Under the pieces are notes generated by a model, which saw only the letters and a program-made list of their open reading frames with translations, had not been told where the DNA came from and did not search any database. This document shows, in pieces, positions 12,041-23,050 of a stretch of DNA of 64,000 bases. The position numbers and the translations under genes are program-made. Every line of letters starts with the position of its first letter. Positions within the stretch are counted from its first letter, which is position 1. Source of the stretch: Nemertoderma westbladi (lineage: Eukaryota; Xenacoelomorpha; Nemertodermatida; Nemertodermatidae); assembly GCA_032718475.1 (NCBI GenBank), contig JAUCBJ010006631.1, positions 26,448 through 90,447 of the forward strand, given 5' to 3'.

Positions 12041-12476
12041 CCGCTCCAAGGGAAATCATATAATGTTTCCCTCCAATTGTAGAAGAGTATAAGGTGATGT
12101 ATACAAAACAAAATAAATTTCTTCCAACCAATCTAAATAACATAATAATTCTACTATTTACAAATATTGCCATAGATATTGCATAATGAATTACATACAA
12201 ATTAAATTTACAAAATATTGTTTCTCGTTCATTCTTACTACATAATGATTACTACATACAAAATCAAATATAAAAATTTTGCTAGGGCAAGTGAAAGGAG
12301 TAAGCCAAACCCGCAGGTTTGTCTCCCCAATCACTTCCTTCGCCTCTTTCATAATATAAATTCAAATAACTCAACTAGTGTATACGAGTCTAGTCGAAAA
12401 TTTTCAAATGCTACAATATACATCAGAGCGACGATGATGTATATATCTAGAGTCTGTCGCCCTGTGCCATAATGTA
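12041..12476 (-). other. Untranslated 3' region of the giant element
   Basis: It lies between the zinc-knuckle ORF and the 3' LTR. It is AT-rich without a supported ORF and contains one copy of the dispersed hairpin (12291-12334). Confidence 0.7.
12291..12334. repeat. Dispersed hairpin, copy a
   Basis: The core CAAACCCGCAGGTTTG is at 12306-12321. The outer stem is GTGA/TCAC and the middle stem GGAG/CTCC. It lies in the non-coding 3' region. Flanks resemble copy b over about 45 bases, but the arms differ in a paired way. Confidence 0.85.
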
Positions 12477-15400
12477 TTATCGACCCGCTCCTGGGTTCTT
12501 TGGGCTCGCTCCTCTCTTTCGTCCCCTTCCCAGATACACTAATCTACCTCTAGTCGACTCCGTTGACGGCGTCCGTGAGGCGTCACTCCCCGGAACCGGC
12601 GACGACGTTCCCTGAGCCCCGACAGATTCTCGGCTCGAACTTCTCCCTCGGCCTCGTCCCAATTGTCGCGCTCCCGTGGTCGCTTCCGCCAACTCTTCCT
12701 TCTGCAGTTGCACACGCGCTTTCTCAGACGCCCCCTGCGCCTTGCGCTGCAACCGTTGAGCTTCTATAATGGAGTGGTAGTGGTCGTCCTTGACTTGACG
12801 CTTGTCTTGGACCCCTCCTCCTGGTTCTTTCCGCGAGCCTTGAGCTCCAGCGGTCGTCGCTGTGGTCGCTGCGATCCTTTGTTCCTGTATCCTCTCGGCG
12901 GTCAATGAACCCACTGGCACATGAGTCAACAAGAATTCGTTGCGGTATTGTATAGCCGCCATCCTCCAATCACCTCGCGCGCGTACCACTTTTCTAGTCT
13001 CCGTAAATACACCCTTCGTGATGCGATCGCAAATAGCAACGAAGTTCCATGTGTACTTATTGTCCATGTTCAATTGTCTGAAGTATTCTCGGACTACGAT
13101 AACTCCAGTGTTCTGTGGAAGGTCTTGAGCAGTTAGGATGAGCTCCTGATATTGTGGTAGCGATTGTAGATATGGCTCGTACGCAACATGCGATGGGTCT
13201 ACCGCCCAAAACCCATATCCCGCTTTAAATGGTAACCAACGCATCTGCGCTTGAATATGGTAATCCGCCACACTCTCCCACTTATCTAACATCTCCCGAA
13301 GTAGGTTAGCGCTATGGTTTTGAAAGGAATCATCTCGCAGCTGACATCTCGCGCTACGGTGTCCTTTTACTCCACAATATCCACATTGAGAAATGAAGAC
13401 GGTGCACGTGTGAAACGAATGGTCGGTCTCATTGCACCAACGACAGACCTTATGCGCCGCCTCTATTACCGCGTCGCACGACTTTAGATTGTGCCTTGTG
13501 CTGCCGCACAATTTGCACCTACGCGCTTGTGGAAACCAGGCCCTCTCGTATATGAGGTCTCCAATCGGTTTCGCACTTCCTTCCTTCCCAATGTCTAATA
13601 CGATGTCGTCCTCTCCGGTCAACGGTTGTCGATCCGGAACAAAGTAAACATCCTCGCCCTTGTCCTCTATCTCCAATATTTCCTCCCGCGTTCGTTTCGG
13701 ATATGTCTTCTCCACCGGAAGATCTACTCCGAACACCTCTACTAACGTTTCCGGCCAGCCCTCCTTAACAGGTCTATCAGCCTCCGAGTGGAAGGGAGTA
13801 CCAAACCCGCGGGTTTGATTCCCGAACCACTTCTCCAAAGCTTCTGGCGTCGGATATTCCATCGACGGTCGGTCTCCCAAATCTCCGATGTTCTGTCGAT
13901 ATACTCCTTCGAATATCGCTAATCCTCTCCTCACCATCGACGTATTCTCTAACGATTGGTTGAAGAACGGGGTTAAGAAACGCTTCATCACGTCGGATTG
14001 GATTCCCCCTTTCGAGCGAACGTATTGATCTCCTCCGAATACCAATGGATGACGCTTCAAAACTCGCGCAACGATATCCGCTAATAAACAAGTCACCGTG
14101 TTCGACTCAAGCACCAAATAATATTGTAGCGACGCACGGGGTGGCGCGCAAATGTTCCAATACACTAACGCTTGCCGCTTGAAGTGGGATTTGAACTCCG
14201 CTCCCGGTGGCGTGTTGTATTCGCCATACGCCTCCTCGTACTTCTTTTGCGTCTTCAACTTAAAGTCCCAATTATACAACAAGTGTGCTATAAAGCCCAT
14301 ACCAGTCTTGGCAGAGTTGGGATACTCCCTATAAATTCCAATATCCTGTGCCCATAGCAACAATAGCTTGGTGTCGACAAACGGTCTCGGCAATCTATCT
14401 TCCAGATCAGTCATGGCGTTGAAGTCGCTCTCCAAATCGCTCTGGACTCCCGATCCCACCTTGACGTAATCTTGGTTGAGAATAGCCTCTCTAACCTTCT
14501 TTGGTAACATCCTGGCGTCGATACGCTCCGCTCCGTGCATACCTCCTCGCCTGCATACCTCCAAAATCTGTTCCCTAGGATCCTTCCCTTTCCGATATTG
14601 TGTCGTTATGATGGGCTCCGGTCTCTCTCGATCCGCCCTCACACGCATAAACACATGAGTCACACCATCGGCCGCACGAATTTGAATACACTTGCTAGTC
14701 AAGCATTCCTGATGGGACCCTCCTTCATTGTCGTAGAACATCACTCTCCAATCCTGCAGTGATTCCTCCGTTTTCCTCCACTGACGCTGAATCTCATCTG
14801 ATGGGGTCCACATGCGCTCGATCGCCTTGTGGTCATCATATCGGGTATAAGAACCCTTCCTCCTCAGCCACGTCTGGTCTACTTCCTCGTCATCTGGGAA
14901 TGTAGCCACCGCGACCCATACCTTGATGTACTTATCCAACCATCCGAATAACTTACTCTCCTTCCCCGGAGCTCCAATCTTGTCCAAAGTGTCGTAATCT
15001 GTGATCTGCATTGGGACATCACGCAAGAACTTCGCGCATAAAACTTCCCGTAGACAGTCAACGTTCCAATGGTCCGCCATTCTTACCATCGGCAAGAATC
15101 GTATCGCTTCTCGCGACTCCGGATGATCTACTAATATCGCAGGTTCGGTGCCGTCGGAATAATACACCGGTCCGGGTTGAGATACGACCTGTGGAACAAA
15201 TCCGGTCACTCTCCTCGTCTCCTCTTGATGTCTATCCGCGGTCTTATTATACTCCGCTATCCTGTTCTCAAATAACTCTTTCGCCTTCGCCGCTCGCTCC
15301 TCCTGCCGCAACGCGTCTATGTCGTCCTGATGCTCAGGTGTGAGGCTTCTCACTCGGTGAGGTGAAGTAAACGCAGTCCAGGGACTCGAGAGCTCCAAAC

Positions 15401-16184
15401 CCACGGGTTTGGTACCCGAGTCCCGCGCCGCTTCGCGCCGCGCCTCTAGATCCTTGTAGGCTCGGTACAGCGAAATGGCCGCTGCCGTCTCTATCAAACT
15501 GGGTGTCGAACAGGGTTTAATCTCCGTATACGGATCTAATGTCGTAACGGTCGGCGTAATGGGTCTCGGAGGTCGCTTTCCGCTGAAGTCGATACTGATC
15601 ATCGGGTTGCTCATCGGGTAACCTCCCTCGTTGTATCTAAGGAATTGGTGAGCTGGACATCGCGTTAATATCGGTTCCGGATGTTGCTCGTCTAATCGGT
15701 CGGGAATCGCCACGTCCTGTTTATTCATGCATTCACCACACTTGTAGAAGAGCTTGTATACGCTGAAGACTTTCGGCGTCTCCTGATCCTCGCCTCGAGT
15801 CCTCCGATACAGGTGCATTCCGTCGAACTGGTCTCGGACTGCAGGTAGAGGCTCCTCGTGTCGTAAATACATATTCATATGGTATAGTCGTGCGATTTCC
15901 TCGTCCGGATCTGCGCTAATGTCGCACACGTCCAAAGCAAAGTCGTAGGGATACCGCGTGCGATACTCTCTCCGCAAGACTTCCATCCGGTCCCCCAACG
16001 CTCTCATTCTTTCTCTCCGTAATTCTTTATCATAACTTGGTTTATACTTCCCGTTCAGCTCCATCACGGACCGCCCATGGTAGTAAACGTTAGAGTCTTT
16101 ACATCCTGGTCGCGCGAATGGTAGCTCCGCCTCCTCTCTGGCAGTAAATCCTCTGCGCGGTTGCGCTCTAATATCCCTCTCCAT
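12477..16184 (-). CDS. Accessory zinc-knuckle protein of the giant BEL element (1235 aa)
   Basis: This is an intact 1235-codon ORF between pol and the 3' LTR, where retroviruses carry env. It has no signal peptide or membrane segment, so I do not call it an envelope. Three CCHC knuckles lie in tandem: 890-903, 914-927 and 934-947, each C-x2-C-x4-H-x4-C. They are followed by a segment with W969-E-x2-A-D-x-H-x5-R-x2-P. A separate Cys/His cluster (KCGEC and later CPAH, about residues 149-180) may also bind metal. The C-terminal ~130 residues are Gln/Arg/Ser/Gly-rich and basic, like nucleic-acid-binding tails. The first ~880 residues match nothing I know. It is in a different frame from pol and 758 bases downstream, so it needs its own mRNA or internal initiation. 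A decayed relative lies at 38927-40234. A nucleic-acid-binding or packaging role is inference. Confidence 0.85.
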   Translation of the reverse strand: MERDIRAQPRRGFTAREEAELPFARPGCKDSNVYYHGRSVMELNGKYKPSYDKELRRERMRALGDRMEVLRREYRTRYPYDFALDVCDISADPDEEIARLYHMNMYLRHEEPLPAVRDQFDGMHLYRRTRGEDQETPKVFSVYKLFYKCGECMNKQDVAIPDRLDEQHPEPILTRCPAHQFLRYNEGGYPMSNPMISIDFSGKRPPRPITPTVTTLDPYTEIKPCSTPSLIETAAAISLYRAYKDLEARREAARDSGTKPVGLELSSPWTAFTSPHRVRSLTPEHQDDIDALRQEERAAKAKELFENRIAEYNKTADRHQEETRRVTGFVPQVVSQPGPVYYSDGTEPAILVDHPESREAIRFLPMVRMADHWNVDCLREVLCAKFLRDVPMQITDYDTLDKIGAPGKESKLFGWLDKYIKVWVAVATFPDDEEVDQTWLRRKGSYTRYDDHKAIERMWTPSDEIQRQWRKTEESLQDWRVMFYDNEGGSHQECLTSKCIQIRAADGVTHVFMRVRADRERPEPIITTQYRKGKDPREQILEVCRRGGMHGAERIDARMLPKKVREAILNQDYVKVGSGVQSDLESDFNAMTDLEDRLPRPFVDTKLLLLWAQDIGIYREYPNSAKTGMGFIAHLLYNWDFKLKTQKKYEEAYGEYNTPPGAEFKSHFKRQALVYWNICAPPRASLQYYLVLESNTVTCLLADIVARVLKRHPLVFGGDQYVRSKGGIQSDVMKRFLTPFFNQSLENTSMVRRGLAIFEGVYRQNIGDLGDRPSMEYPTPEALEKWFGNQTRGFGTPFHSEADRPVKEGWPETLVEVFGVDLPVEKTYPKRTREEILEIEDKGEDVYFVPDRQPLTGEDDIVLDIGKEGSAKPIGDLIYERAWFPQARRCKLCGSTRHNLKSCDAVIEAAHKVCRWCNETDHSFHTCTVFISQCGYCGVKGHRSARCQLRDDSFQNHSANLLREMLDKWESVADYHIQAQMRWLPFKAGYGFWAVDPSHVAYEPYLQSLPQYQELILTAQDLPQNTGVIVVREYFRQLNMDNKYTWNFVAICDRITKGVFTETRKVVRARGDWRMAAIQYRNEFLLTHVPVGSLTAERIQEQRIAATTATTAGAQGSRKEPGGGVQDKRQVKDDHYHSIIEAQRLQRKAQGASEKARVQLQKEELAEATTGARQLGRGRGRSSSRESVGAQGTSSPVPGSDASRTPSTESTRGRLVYLGRGRKRGASPKNPGAGR
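13788..13830. repeat. Dispersed hairpin, copy b
   Basis: The perfect 16-bp palindrome CAAACCCGCGGGTTTG is at 13802-13817, with outer stems GTGG/CCAC and GGGA/TCCC. In the accessory ORF it encodes QTRGF; the core begins at codon position 1. Confidence 0.9.
15381..15424. repeat. Dispersed hairpin, copy c
   Basis: The core CAAACCCACGGGTTTG is at 15396-15411, inside the outer stem GGGACTCG/CGAGTCCC. In the accessory ORF it encodes KPVGL; the core begins at codon position 3. Confidence 0.9.
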
Positions 16185-16942
16185 TATGTTACGCGTATAT
16201 ACATATATATATATCCCAATAAGTGCCGTTACGTAACCAATTACACTGTGGGTAAATCAGTTAGATGTCGCCGAAAGACAGACCTCCCGAACCCCCCCGC
16301 CTTCCAGCAGTTCAGGTTCGACTCTCTAGATCCCGTCTCTTCCTAACTAACTATCCTCTAACCTATTCCCATGCATAGCGCAAAAACTTTGGAGATAAAC
16401 TGGCCGTGACCAACTCACTTTTTGATGCCCAAACTACTCCCATTACTCGTACTAAACTACAGTAGTTAGAAAGGACCATAGCCACAATACTCGACTATAC
16501 CAAACCCACAGGTTTGATAATCGAACATCACACATCCTGCAAACTACTGAGTGGGATCCGTGCACCCCTCTGGTGCTACTAACCTTTAGCACCTTAGTTG
16601 CACTGTTGGCACCAATCTGTGGAAGTTGCTAAACTCAATTTACACTCCTACGTAATATAGCCGTCACCATGGTTTCTAAATGCTATTTTCCAGGCTTCAC
16701 GACTTTTCAAATTACTGTTTATCTATAGACGAATTCTAAAACGCGTCTATACACAGCGTCTGGAATTGTCTTGGGTTCACTTCTAATTTTTAAAATTTTC
16801 TAATTTTTTCCAAAATTTTGAAATAAAATTTTGTTTTGATACCCACCAGACAAAACTCAATGCAAATCACCACAACCCCGCTCCTATGCATTTCCTTGTA
16901 TTTGCATACGAGGAATGCATACGAAGTGAGTTGCGTCCAACA
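16185..16942 (-). other. Gap between pol and accessory ORF
   Basis: There is no supported ORF. It holds hairpin copy d and an AT-rich stretch near 16780-16850. It would be the natural place for a splice acceptor or internal promoter for the accessory ORF, but I cannot identify one. Confidence 0.6.
16491..16524. repeat. Dispersed hairpin, copy d (non-coding)
   Basis: The core CAAACCCACAGGTTTG is at 16501-16516, with outer pairs CGA/TCG and TAT/ATA. It lies between pol and the accessory ORF. Confidence 0.85.
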
Positions 16943-19900
16943 CTAATTCAGTTTTGAGGCAGGAGACAAATTATAATCTCCCGTCTCGATACGTGTCTCC
17001 TCTAATAACACAATATCTTGGACCGGTCGGTCCAAGGTGTGTAAACCATTAGTTTTACACTTTTTTGGGTGCGGACACTTGCACCTAATTTTCACAGTGA
17101 CTGTGCGCACTATGTTTTGCACGTCTGGGTGTGTGTGCAAGATCACTCCCGTCTCCCAATACTTTCTCTTGACAATGGGTTCGGTTATCAACACGTAATC
17201 TCCCCTTTGGAGACTCCGAACCGTCTTGTACCACTTTGTTCTGGTGGATATGGTGGGAAGATAGTATTCCCGCCAATATTCCCAGAATGTGTACGCCACA
17301 AACTGTGTTACTTTCCAGCTCTTACGACTATATAGGTCGGCACTAATGGGTTCTGATGCCGGCACAAGAAATGCTGGACTCTGCATTAGCAAATGATTCG
17401 GCGTTAATGCAACACCGTCTGGCAACATAGCTATCGGCCTCGAGTTTAGGGTATGCTCGATTTCAATAAAAGCTGTGACCAGTTAGTCGTCGGTAAGTTG
17501 TTTGTTCACAGGCAATGTTTTGGCAATGGCCTGCTTCACAGAGCGAACTAAACGCTCCCAACTTCCTCCTCTCCAAGGACTTTCTGGAGTATTGAATCTC
17601 CATTCTACTCGTTGCGGCAAAAGTGCTGCAGAAATTTCCTTATTCTGTGCTGCTTTATGAGCCGCGTTCAACTCGCTATTCCCTCCGACAAAGTTTGTAC
17701 CCTTGTCAGAGTAGAACGCCTTTACTAGTCCTCTCCTGGCCATAAATCTCTTTAAGGCCAGGAGCAGAGATTTGGTCGACATGTCTGCCACACGCTCGAT
17801 GTGTATGGCTCTACTAGCCATACATGTCAGTAGCAGACCCCATCGCTTGTGGGTCAGCCGTCCACTCTTTGCTTCAATCGGACCAAAACAGTCCACCCCT
17901 GTATTCGTAAAGGGTGGGTCATATGCCTGCACTCTCGCTTCTGGGAGTTCAGCCATCTCCTGTTCCAATACTCTGGCGTTCACTCTCTTGCAAACCAGAC
18001 AGGCGTCGTACATAGTGCCTACTGCCCTGCTTGGCTGCAATAGAATGAATCGCTGTCTCGCTGCCGACAGACAGTGTAACTTTCCCGCGTGATGCAACCT
18101 CTTGTGTATATCCCATAGAATCGCTCTTTGCAATTCTATTGGGTGACTAGGGATTATCACTGGGAACCTAAACTGTGAGTTTATGTCGACAGTCTGGATT
18201 CTCGATCTATGACAAATTAAACCCTTATGGATTAATGGACTCCATTTTCTAAGGGGTTTATAGAGAACTGGTCGATGAGCCGATAATAGATGGAATTCTT
18301 TCGGGAAGGCACACATTTGATAATGCTTCAAATGCTTTAATTCCGCTTGATCAATCTCATCCTCTGCCAGAGGTTGTTTCAATTTCTGAATTCGCTCACT
18401 ATTGGTGCTCAATGGTTCTCTCAAATGTTTCGAATGTTTTAAACAAAGGTACGAAACGTATCGGCTTAACCACGCAGTTCTTTTACAAATTGTCAGCCAA
18501 GAGGCAGACGAATTTAGTAATTTGTCATAAATACTGCATGACTCTAATGCCAGCGACGGTTGTCCGCTAACTAATGGAAGTTTCGAATCCAAACCCGCAG
18601 GTTTGGAAACCAAAGACTCCATTGTGTCGGTCATTTTCTGTCCGTCACTTACCAATTGTGACTGTCGTCTAGTCTGTAAGGGTGGTTTTATGTCATAACT
18701 TACCCTTCCTGACCTAGTAGTCACGTAAGTCTGTTGATCTGACAGGTCTCCAGGCCGCTCCAATGACTCTTCAGGCCGCTCCAATGACTCTTCAGGCCGC
18801 TCCAATGACTCTTCAGGCCGCTCCAATGACTCTTCAGGCCGCTCCAATGACTTAAGTTTGGCTTTAGACTTCGACTTAGAGACTTTCTCCACTTTGACTT
18901 CTGCATCTTCAGGCATCGGATTGGTCACTATCTTTAGTCGCTCTGGCCAATGTTCCTGTGTCCTCGTTAGAAAATCAGGTCCATGCAACCAAAACTCCTG
19001 CGACTCTTCCCGACAGAATTCCGCCGGCATTGCACCTCTCGAAGTTATGTCGGCCGGGTTCAACACTCCCGGACAATGTCTCCATTGTTCCTTCGTCGAA
19101 AAATCAACGATCTGAGCGCGTCTATTGGCCACAAATGTCTTTAGTGCAATATTGTCGGCCGCAATGTATACTAACACCAAGGATGCGTCCGTCCAATAGA
19201 ATAAGGTCAATGTCGTGTCTAACTCCTCAGTTATTTGCTTACTTACCTCGACCGAAACTACAGCCGCCTGTAACTCTGCACGAGGGACAGTCATATATTT
19301 GACCGGCATTGTCTTTGATCTAGAAGTCACAAAGGCCGTCTCAAATTTGTCCTGACTTACCTCTCGGCGAAGGTAGGCTACCATACCAAAGCCGGTGTCA
19401 CTTGCGTCACTAAATAAGTGGAGCTCGAGATCAGCTGGGAATACCAGCTGATTCGGAAAGTAGGAACGGGGTACATCTATGTTTTTCAATAGATGTAACT
19501 CGGCTTCCCACTCCCTCCACTGCTTTGCATGTATAGGAGATATTGGTTCGTCCCACTCTAAGTCGGACAACCAAATTTTCCTCATGCACGCTCGTGCCTG
19601 TAATATTACCGGACTGATAAAGTTCATCGGGTCAAATAGTCTACTTAATGTCGATAAGCAAATCCTCTTTGTCAAAACTTTGTCTGGGCTACTGGGCTCA
19701 AATCTAACTCTTACCTGGAACTTATCCGAGTTCGGATTCCAAGCGAGTCCCAGTACTCGCGCCATGGGGATTGGTTCTACCCCCAATTCTATGTCTCCGC
19801 TCCCGCGATCTTTTACCGGGAACGATTCTAATAGGGCCTCCGAATTAGTAGTGAACTTGGTCAGAGGAAATCCCCCTGTAGCCAAGCACTCTTGCAGGCC

Positions 19901-22900
19901 GTGAGCCACTTCTATGGCTTGTTCCGCTGTGTCCTTGGACACCAATCCGTCGTCCATATAGAAGTTTCTCAAGATGGACTCGATTACTTCTACTGGGTAC
20001 TTACCAATCTGGGCTGTTGCCGTTTTCTTTAGAACGAACAGCGTGCCATTCGGACTATCGCGGGCGCCAAATATCCTAACGTACATTTGGTATGTAACCA
20101 CTGGGCCGGATAAGTCTTCATTCTCGTACCAGAGAAATCGAAGGCTATCCTGGTCTGCCTTACAGGCTCTTACCTGGTGGAACATCGCCTCGATGTCACA
20201 AGTAAATGCGAATCGCCGCTGTCTAAAACGCAACAGTATTCCAATCAAATAGTTATTCAGGTTGGGACCATCCATCAACTCTGAATTCAGGGACATACCT
20301 CTATAGACTGCTGCGCAGTCGTTGACTACTCGGACTTTGTCTGGCTTGTCAGGGTGAGTCACATAGTGGTGTGGAAGGTAATAAGTCTGGTCTGTCACTA
20401 AGTCAGGGTCCTCTACCTTCCCAGCAAATCCCTTGGCGAAATAGTTGTTGATCTGGGCGCAATACTTCTCCCTAATGCCTGGATTCTTCAACAACCGAGC
20501 CCTTACTCCGTTTAATCTTTTCAAGGCTAAGCTGTAGTTGTTCTCCAACTTAGGTGGTTGTCGACGCCACAACATTCCAACTTCAAAATGTCCAGTCGGT
20601 AGTAGACGTATGGTATCTTCCATCATCTCCAGCGACCGCTTCTCATCAGTAGACATGGCTAGGTCATATCCACCGGGTTCCATTGCGTCCCTGTCCAGCC
20701 ATTCGACGGTTCTGGCTCCTGTCTCGAGGTCCTGGCGTATCAATTCCTTCTGCAATTCCTCCTCACTGTATTGGAAAATGTCTAGGTCTCGATATTTAGC
20801 CACTTGACCCTCCACTATGTCTGTATAAGTCAAAACGTTAGTCAAATAGGTAGCGTGGGCCGCTGAACCAGACCCACGGGTCTGATAACAGTAGTCCTCG
20901 GGTTCACTATCTGTCCGGTTGTTATGAAGTGGTTCCGACAACCTAACATTATCAGGAATCAACTCCTCGTCCGACTCGCTAAAGTCACTATAGTGGTCAA
21001 TACAGGTTCTCCTAAACTCGTCTATGTCTGGTGGTTCTACTAACGGTGGTTGAATTATAGGCTGTAATTCATCGTATCTGTCCATTGGCTTGTCGCCACC
21101 TGTAAACTCATAAGACATGGGTACTCGTGTATACCAACCTAGTATAGTCCTATGGGCATGTGGTCCATTGACATGCGGCTCAGCTGGTCTCGTTTCCCAT
21201 ATCTGGTGTGCGATCAGCTGTTCTGCACCAATCAACATAGAAACATTCCTATAACCTACCTGGTGTCTGGGTATCCTGAGCTTGTCAAAATACTCCTGTG
21301 CTATGGGACTCATCGGCGGCACCTTACCTAACTGCCTGCCGAATCCCTTCATAGCTAGACACTTAAATCCGTCCAATGGCAAAGCTTTCCGTTCTTGTCG
21401 AGTGTGTTGGTCTCTCGGAAGTAGGGAATCTAGTTCCACCGAAATTCTGTGTCCCTTGAGGTCTCCTACCCCATGCATAGACTTCAACTCTATTTGGATC
21501 TCCTCGGCGTCCTGGAAGCTAGAAACGGCTCTCGCCACTTCCTCGTCGATATAAGATAATGTGGACGCAGTGTCCAACATCACATATATTCGCTTCGATC
21601 CCTTATCGCCAGTGAGTTTCACCGGAATCACGCTAAATATTTCCGACGTGGCCGATGATAAATACGTCCGCGCGCTGGTCGATGAACTATCCGCGGTGAA
21701 ACCTTGGCAGGTCACTTCTCTCGCGCTCGACTCGCCATCCTCGTCCGACGAACCTGGTTGGTAACCATCGTCCTGGATGCCAGTGTACGTATTCCTCCTT
21801 ATCGATACGGGTTCTTTGCTCCCCTTCCTTTGAGGATTTCGCTGTAAGTAACGGTCCGTTGGGGTGTGGAAATCCGCATGTAGCAACTTGTGATGTAGTC
21901 TGCCGCATTCCATGCATCCGTCCTTGCTGTTCGGGCACTGCCGCCGTACATGACCTGGCGCAAGACATGCCCAACAGGTGTCCAACGTCCGCACTTGAAC
22001 TCTTCTCTGTTCCGAATTTAATTCTTTGAACCGTCTGCAACTATCTAACTTATGGTCGTCAGATCTTACCTCCTTTAGTAAACAGTATTGGCAACCTACA
22101 AATCCATCCGGCAACTCCTGTTGCTTTAACCTAGGTCTATCTAACCGCTCACCTGACCATACTCGCGAGTCTGATCTAAAGGCTGGGGTATTCGAATTAT
22201 ATCTGTCTACTGAGTTAAATGTCACAGTGGTCCTGTCATCGTCAAAACTTACCATAGACTTACCGGTAACAGGTTTAGACTCCCTCATATTCTCTTCTGA
22301 GAAGTTTGATTTCATCTCTGCTACTGCGTCTGTGGCTATCATGTCATGAATATGCTGAAGTGTCAATACTTTACCTTGGCCCTCCAACTTATTCTCTAAT
22401 TTGCGCCATTTCTGTCTGTAACGCATGTTTAAACGTCTTATTACGCTTTTCAAAACTTCGGCGTGATCACCATGATGAGGTAGATTCACCGTCCTCAAGA
22501 TGTCCAATGCGTTCGAAATAGCGTTCGCTAAGTTCAACAGCTCTAACGGAGTTGTAATCCTTCCGCCCTTACCCAAGTCTTCTACTATCGACTGCGCCAT
22601 CTTGGTTTTATTCCCGTAGATGTCATTAAGCGTCTTCATCGCTAACTCAAATGCTCTTTCATTGCCGACGAAATTATCAGCAATGGCTCTAGGTTCTCGA
22701 TGGAGCATCTGAAGCAAATAGTTGAACTTTTCGTTGGGAGTAAAGGTGCTGTTGGTTAGCTGCTCGTCGATATAGGTTTTGAAGGTCCTCCAATGTTTAT
22801 GGTTACCCATAAACTTCTGGGGTTGCTGCGTCGGCAGTCCTTGCCTAGCAGCAAACTTACCTATGTCCCTAAGGGTTGCGTCGTTCCGGGTTAACAAATG

Positions 22901-23008
22901 GTTTAGTTCCGCAGGGTTGTTAAGTCTGGTCCTTTCCCGGTGGTTCCAACTTACCTGCTCCGCGTCCGTCCTTCTTTCCTTATAGTTTCGGGACTTCTGA
23001 CGTCTCAT
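16943..23008 (-). CDS. gag-pol polyprotein of the giant BEL element, one in-frame stop
   Basis: An 1841-codon ORF ends at a UAA (17483-17485), and the same frame then stays open to 16943. Domains in order: BEL-type gag (DUF1759-like, residues ~60-260); Cys/His knuckles (~305-385); aspartic protease with DTAST (~478); reverse transcriptase with YMDD (~1017); RNase H with LFSDAS (~1196); a linker with five 8-residue SLERPEE repeats (~1383-1421); integrase with HH/CC zinc site (~1640-1670) and D, D, E residues near 1706, 1766 and 1816. After the UAA comes the integrase C-terminal domain usual in BEL/Pao (DUF5641-like). The ATG lies in the same frame as the upstream coiled-coil ORF, 14 codons after its UGA. 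The UAA may be an inactivating mutation or a recoding site; a mutation is simpler. Confidence 0.93.
17017..17036. repeat. Palindromic hairpin in integrase C-terminal coding region
   Basis: CTTGGACC and GGTCCAAG are inverted around GGTC. It resembles the dispersed family in outline (C....ACC/GGT....G) but not in core sequence, so I keep it separate. Confidence 0.5.
18573..18623. repeat. Dispersed hairpin, copy e
   Basis: The core CAAACCCGCAGGTTTG is at 18590-18605, within CC...GG, with outer stem AATGGA/TCCATT. It encodes KPAGL in the pol linker; the core begins at codon position 3. Confidence 0.85.
18745..18860. repeat. 24-bp coding tandem repeat, five units
   Basis: The unit reads SLERPEE in the pol frame, between RNase H and integrase. 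Units are almost identical at the DNA level, suggesting recent slippage in a tolerant linker. Confidence 0.9.
20863..20891. repeat. Dispersed hairpin, copy f (paired base change)
   Basis: The core is CAGACCCACGGGTCTG (20869-20884). Relative to the consensus both arms changed (A to G on one side, T to C on the other), so pairing is kept. An outer CTG/CAG pair is present. It encodes QTRGS upstream of the reverse transcriptase; the core begins at codon position 1. Confidence 0.85.
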
Positions 23009-23050
23009 TTCTTCCTCTTCATCGCTTGACTCAGTGTCAGTCCTTAGCGC

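Noticed and set aside
12477-16184. Envelope (env) gene, because of its position after pol
   Set aside because: No signal peptide, transmembrane segment or fusion-type region; zinc knuckles and a basic tail fit nucleic-acid binding instead.
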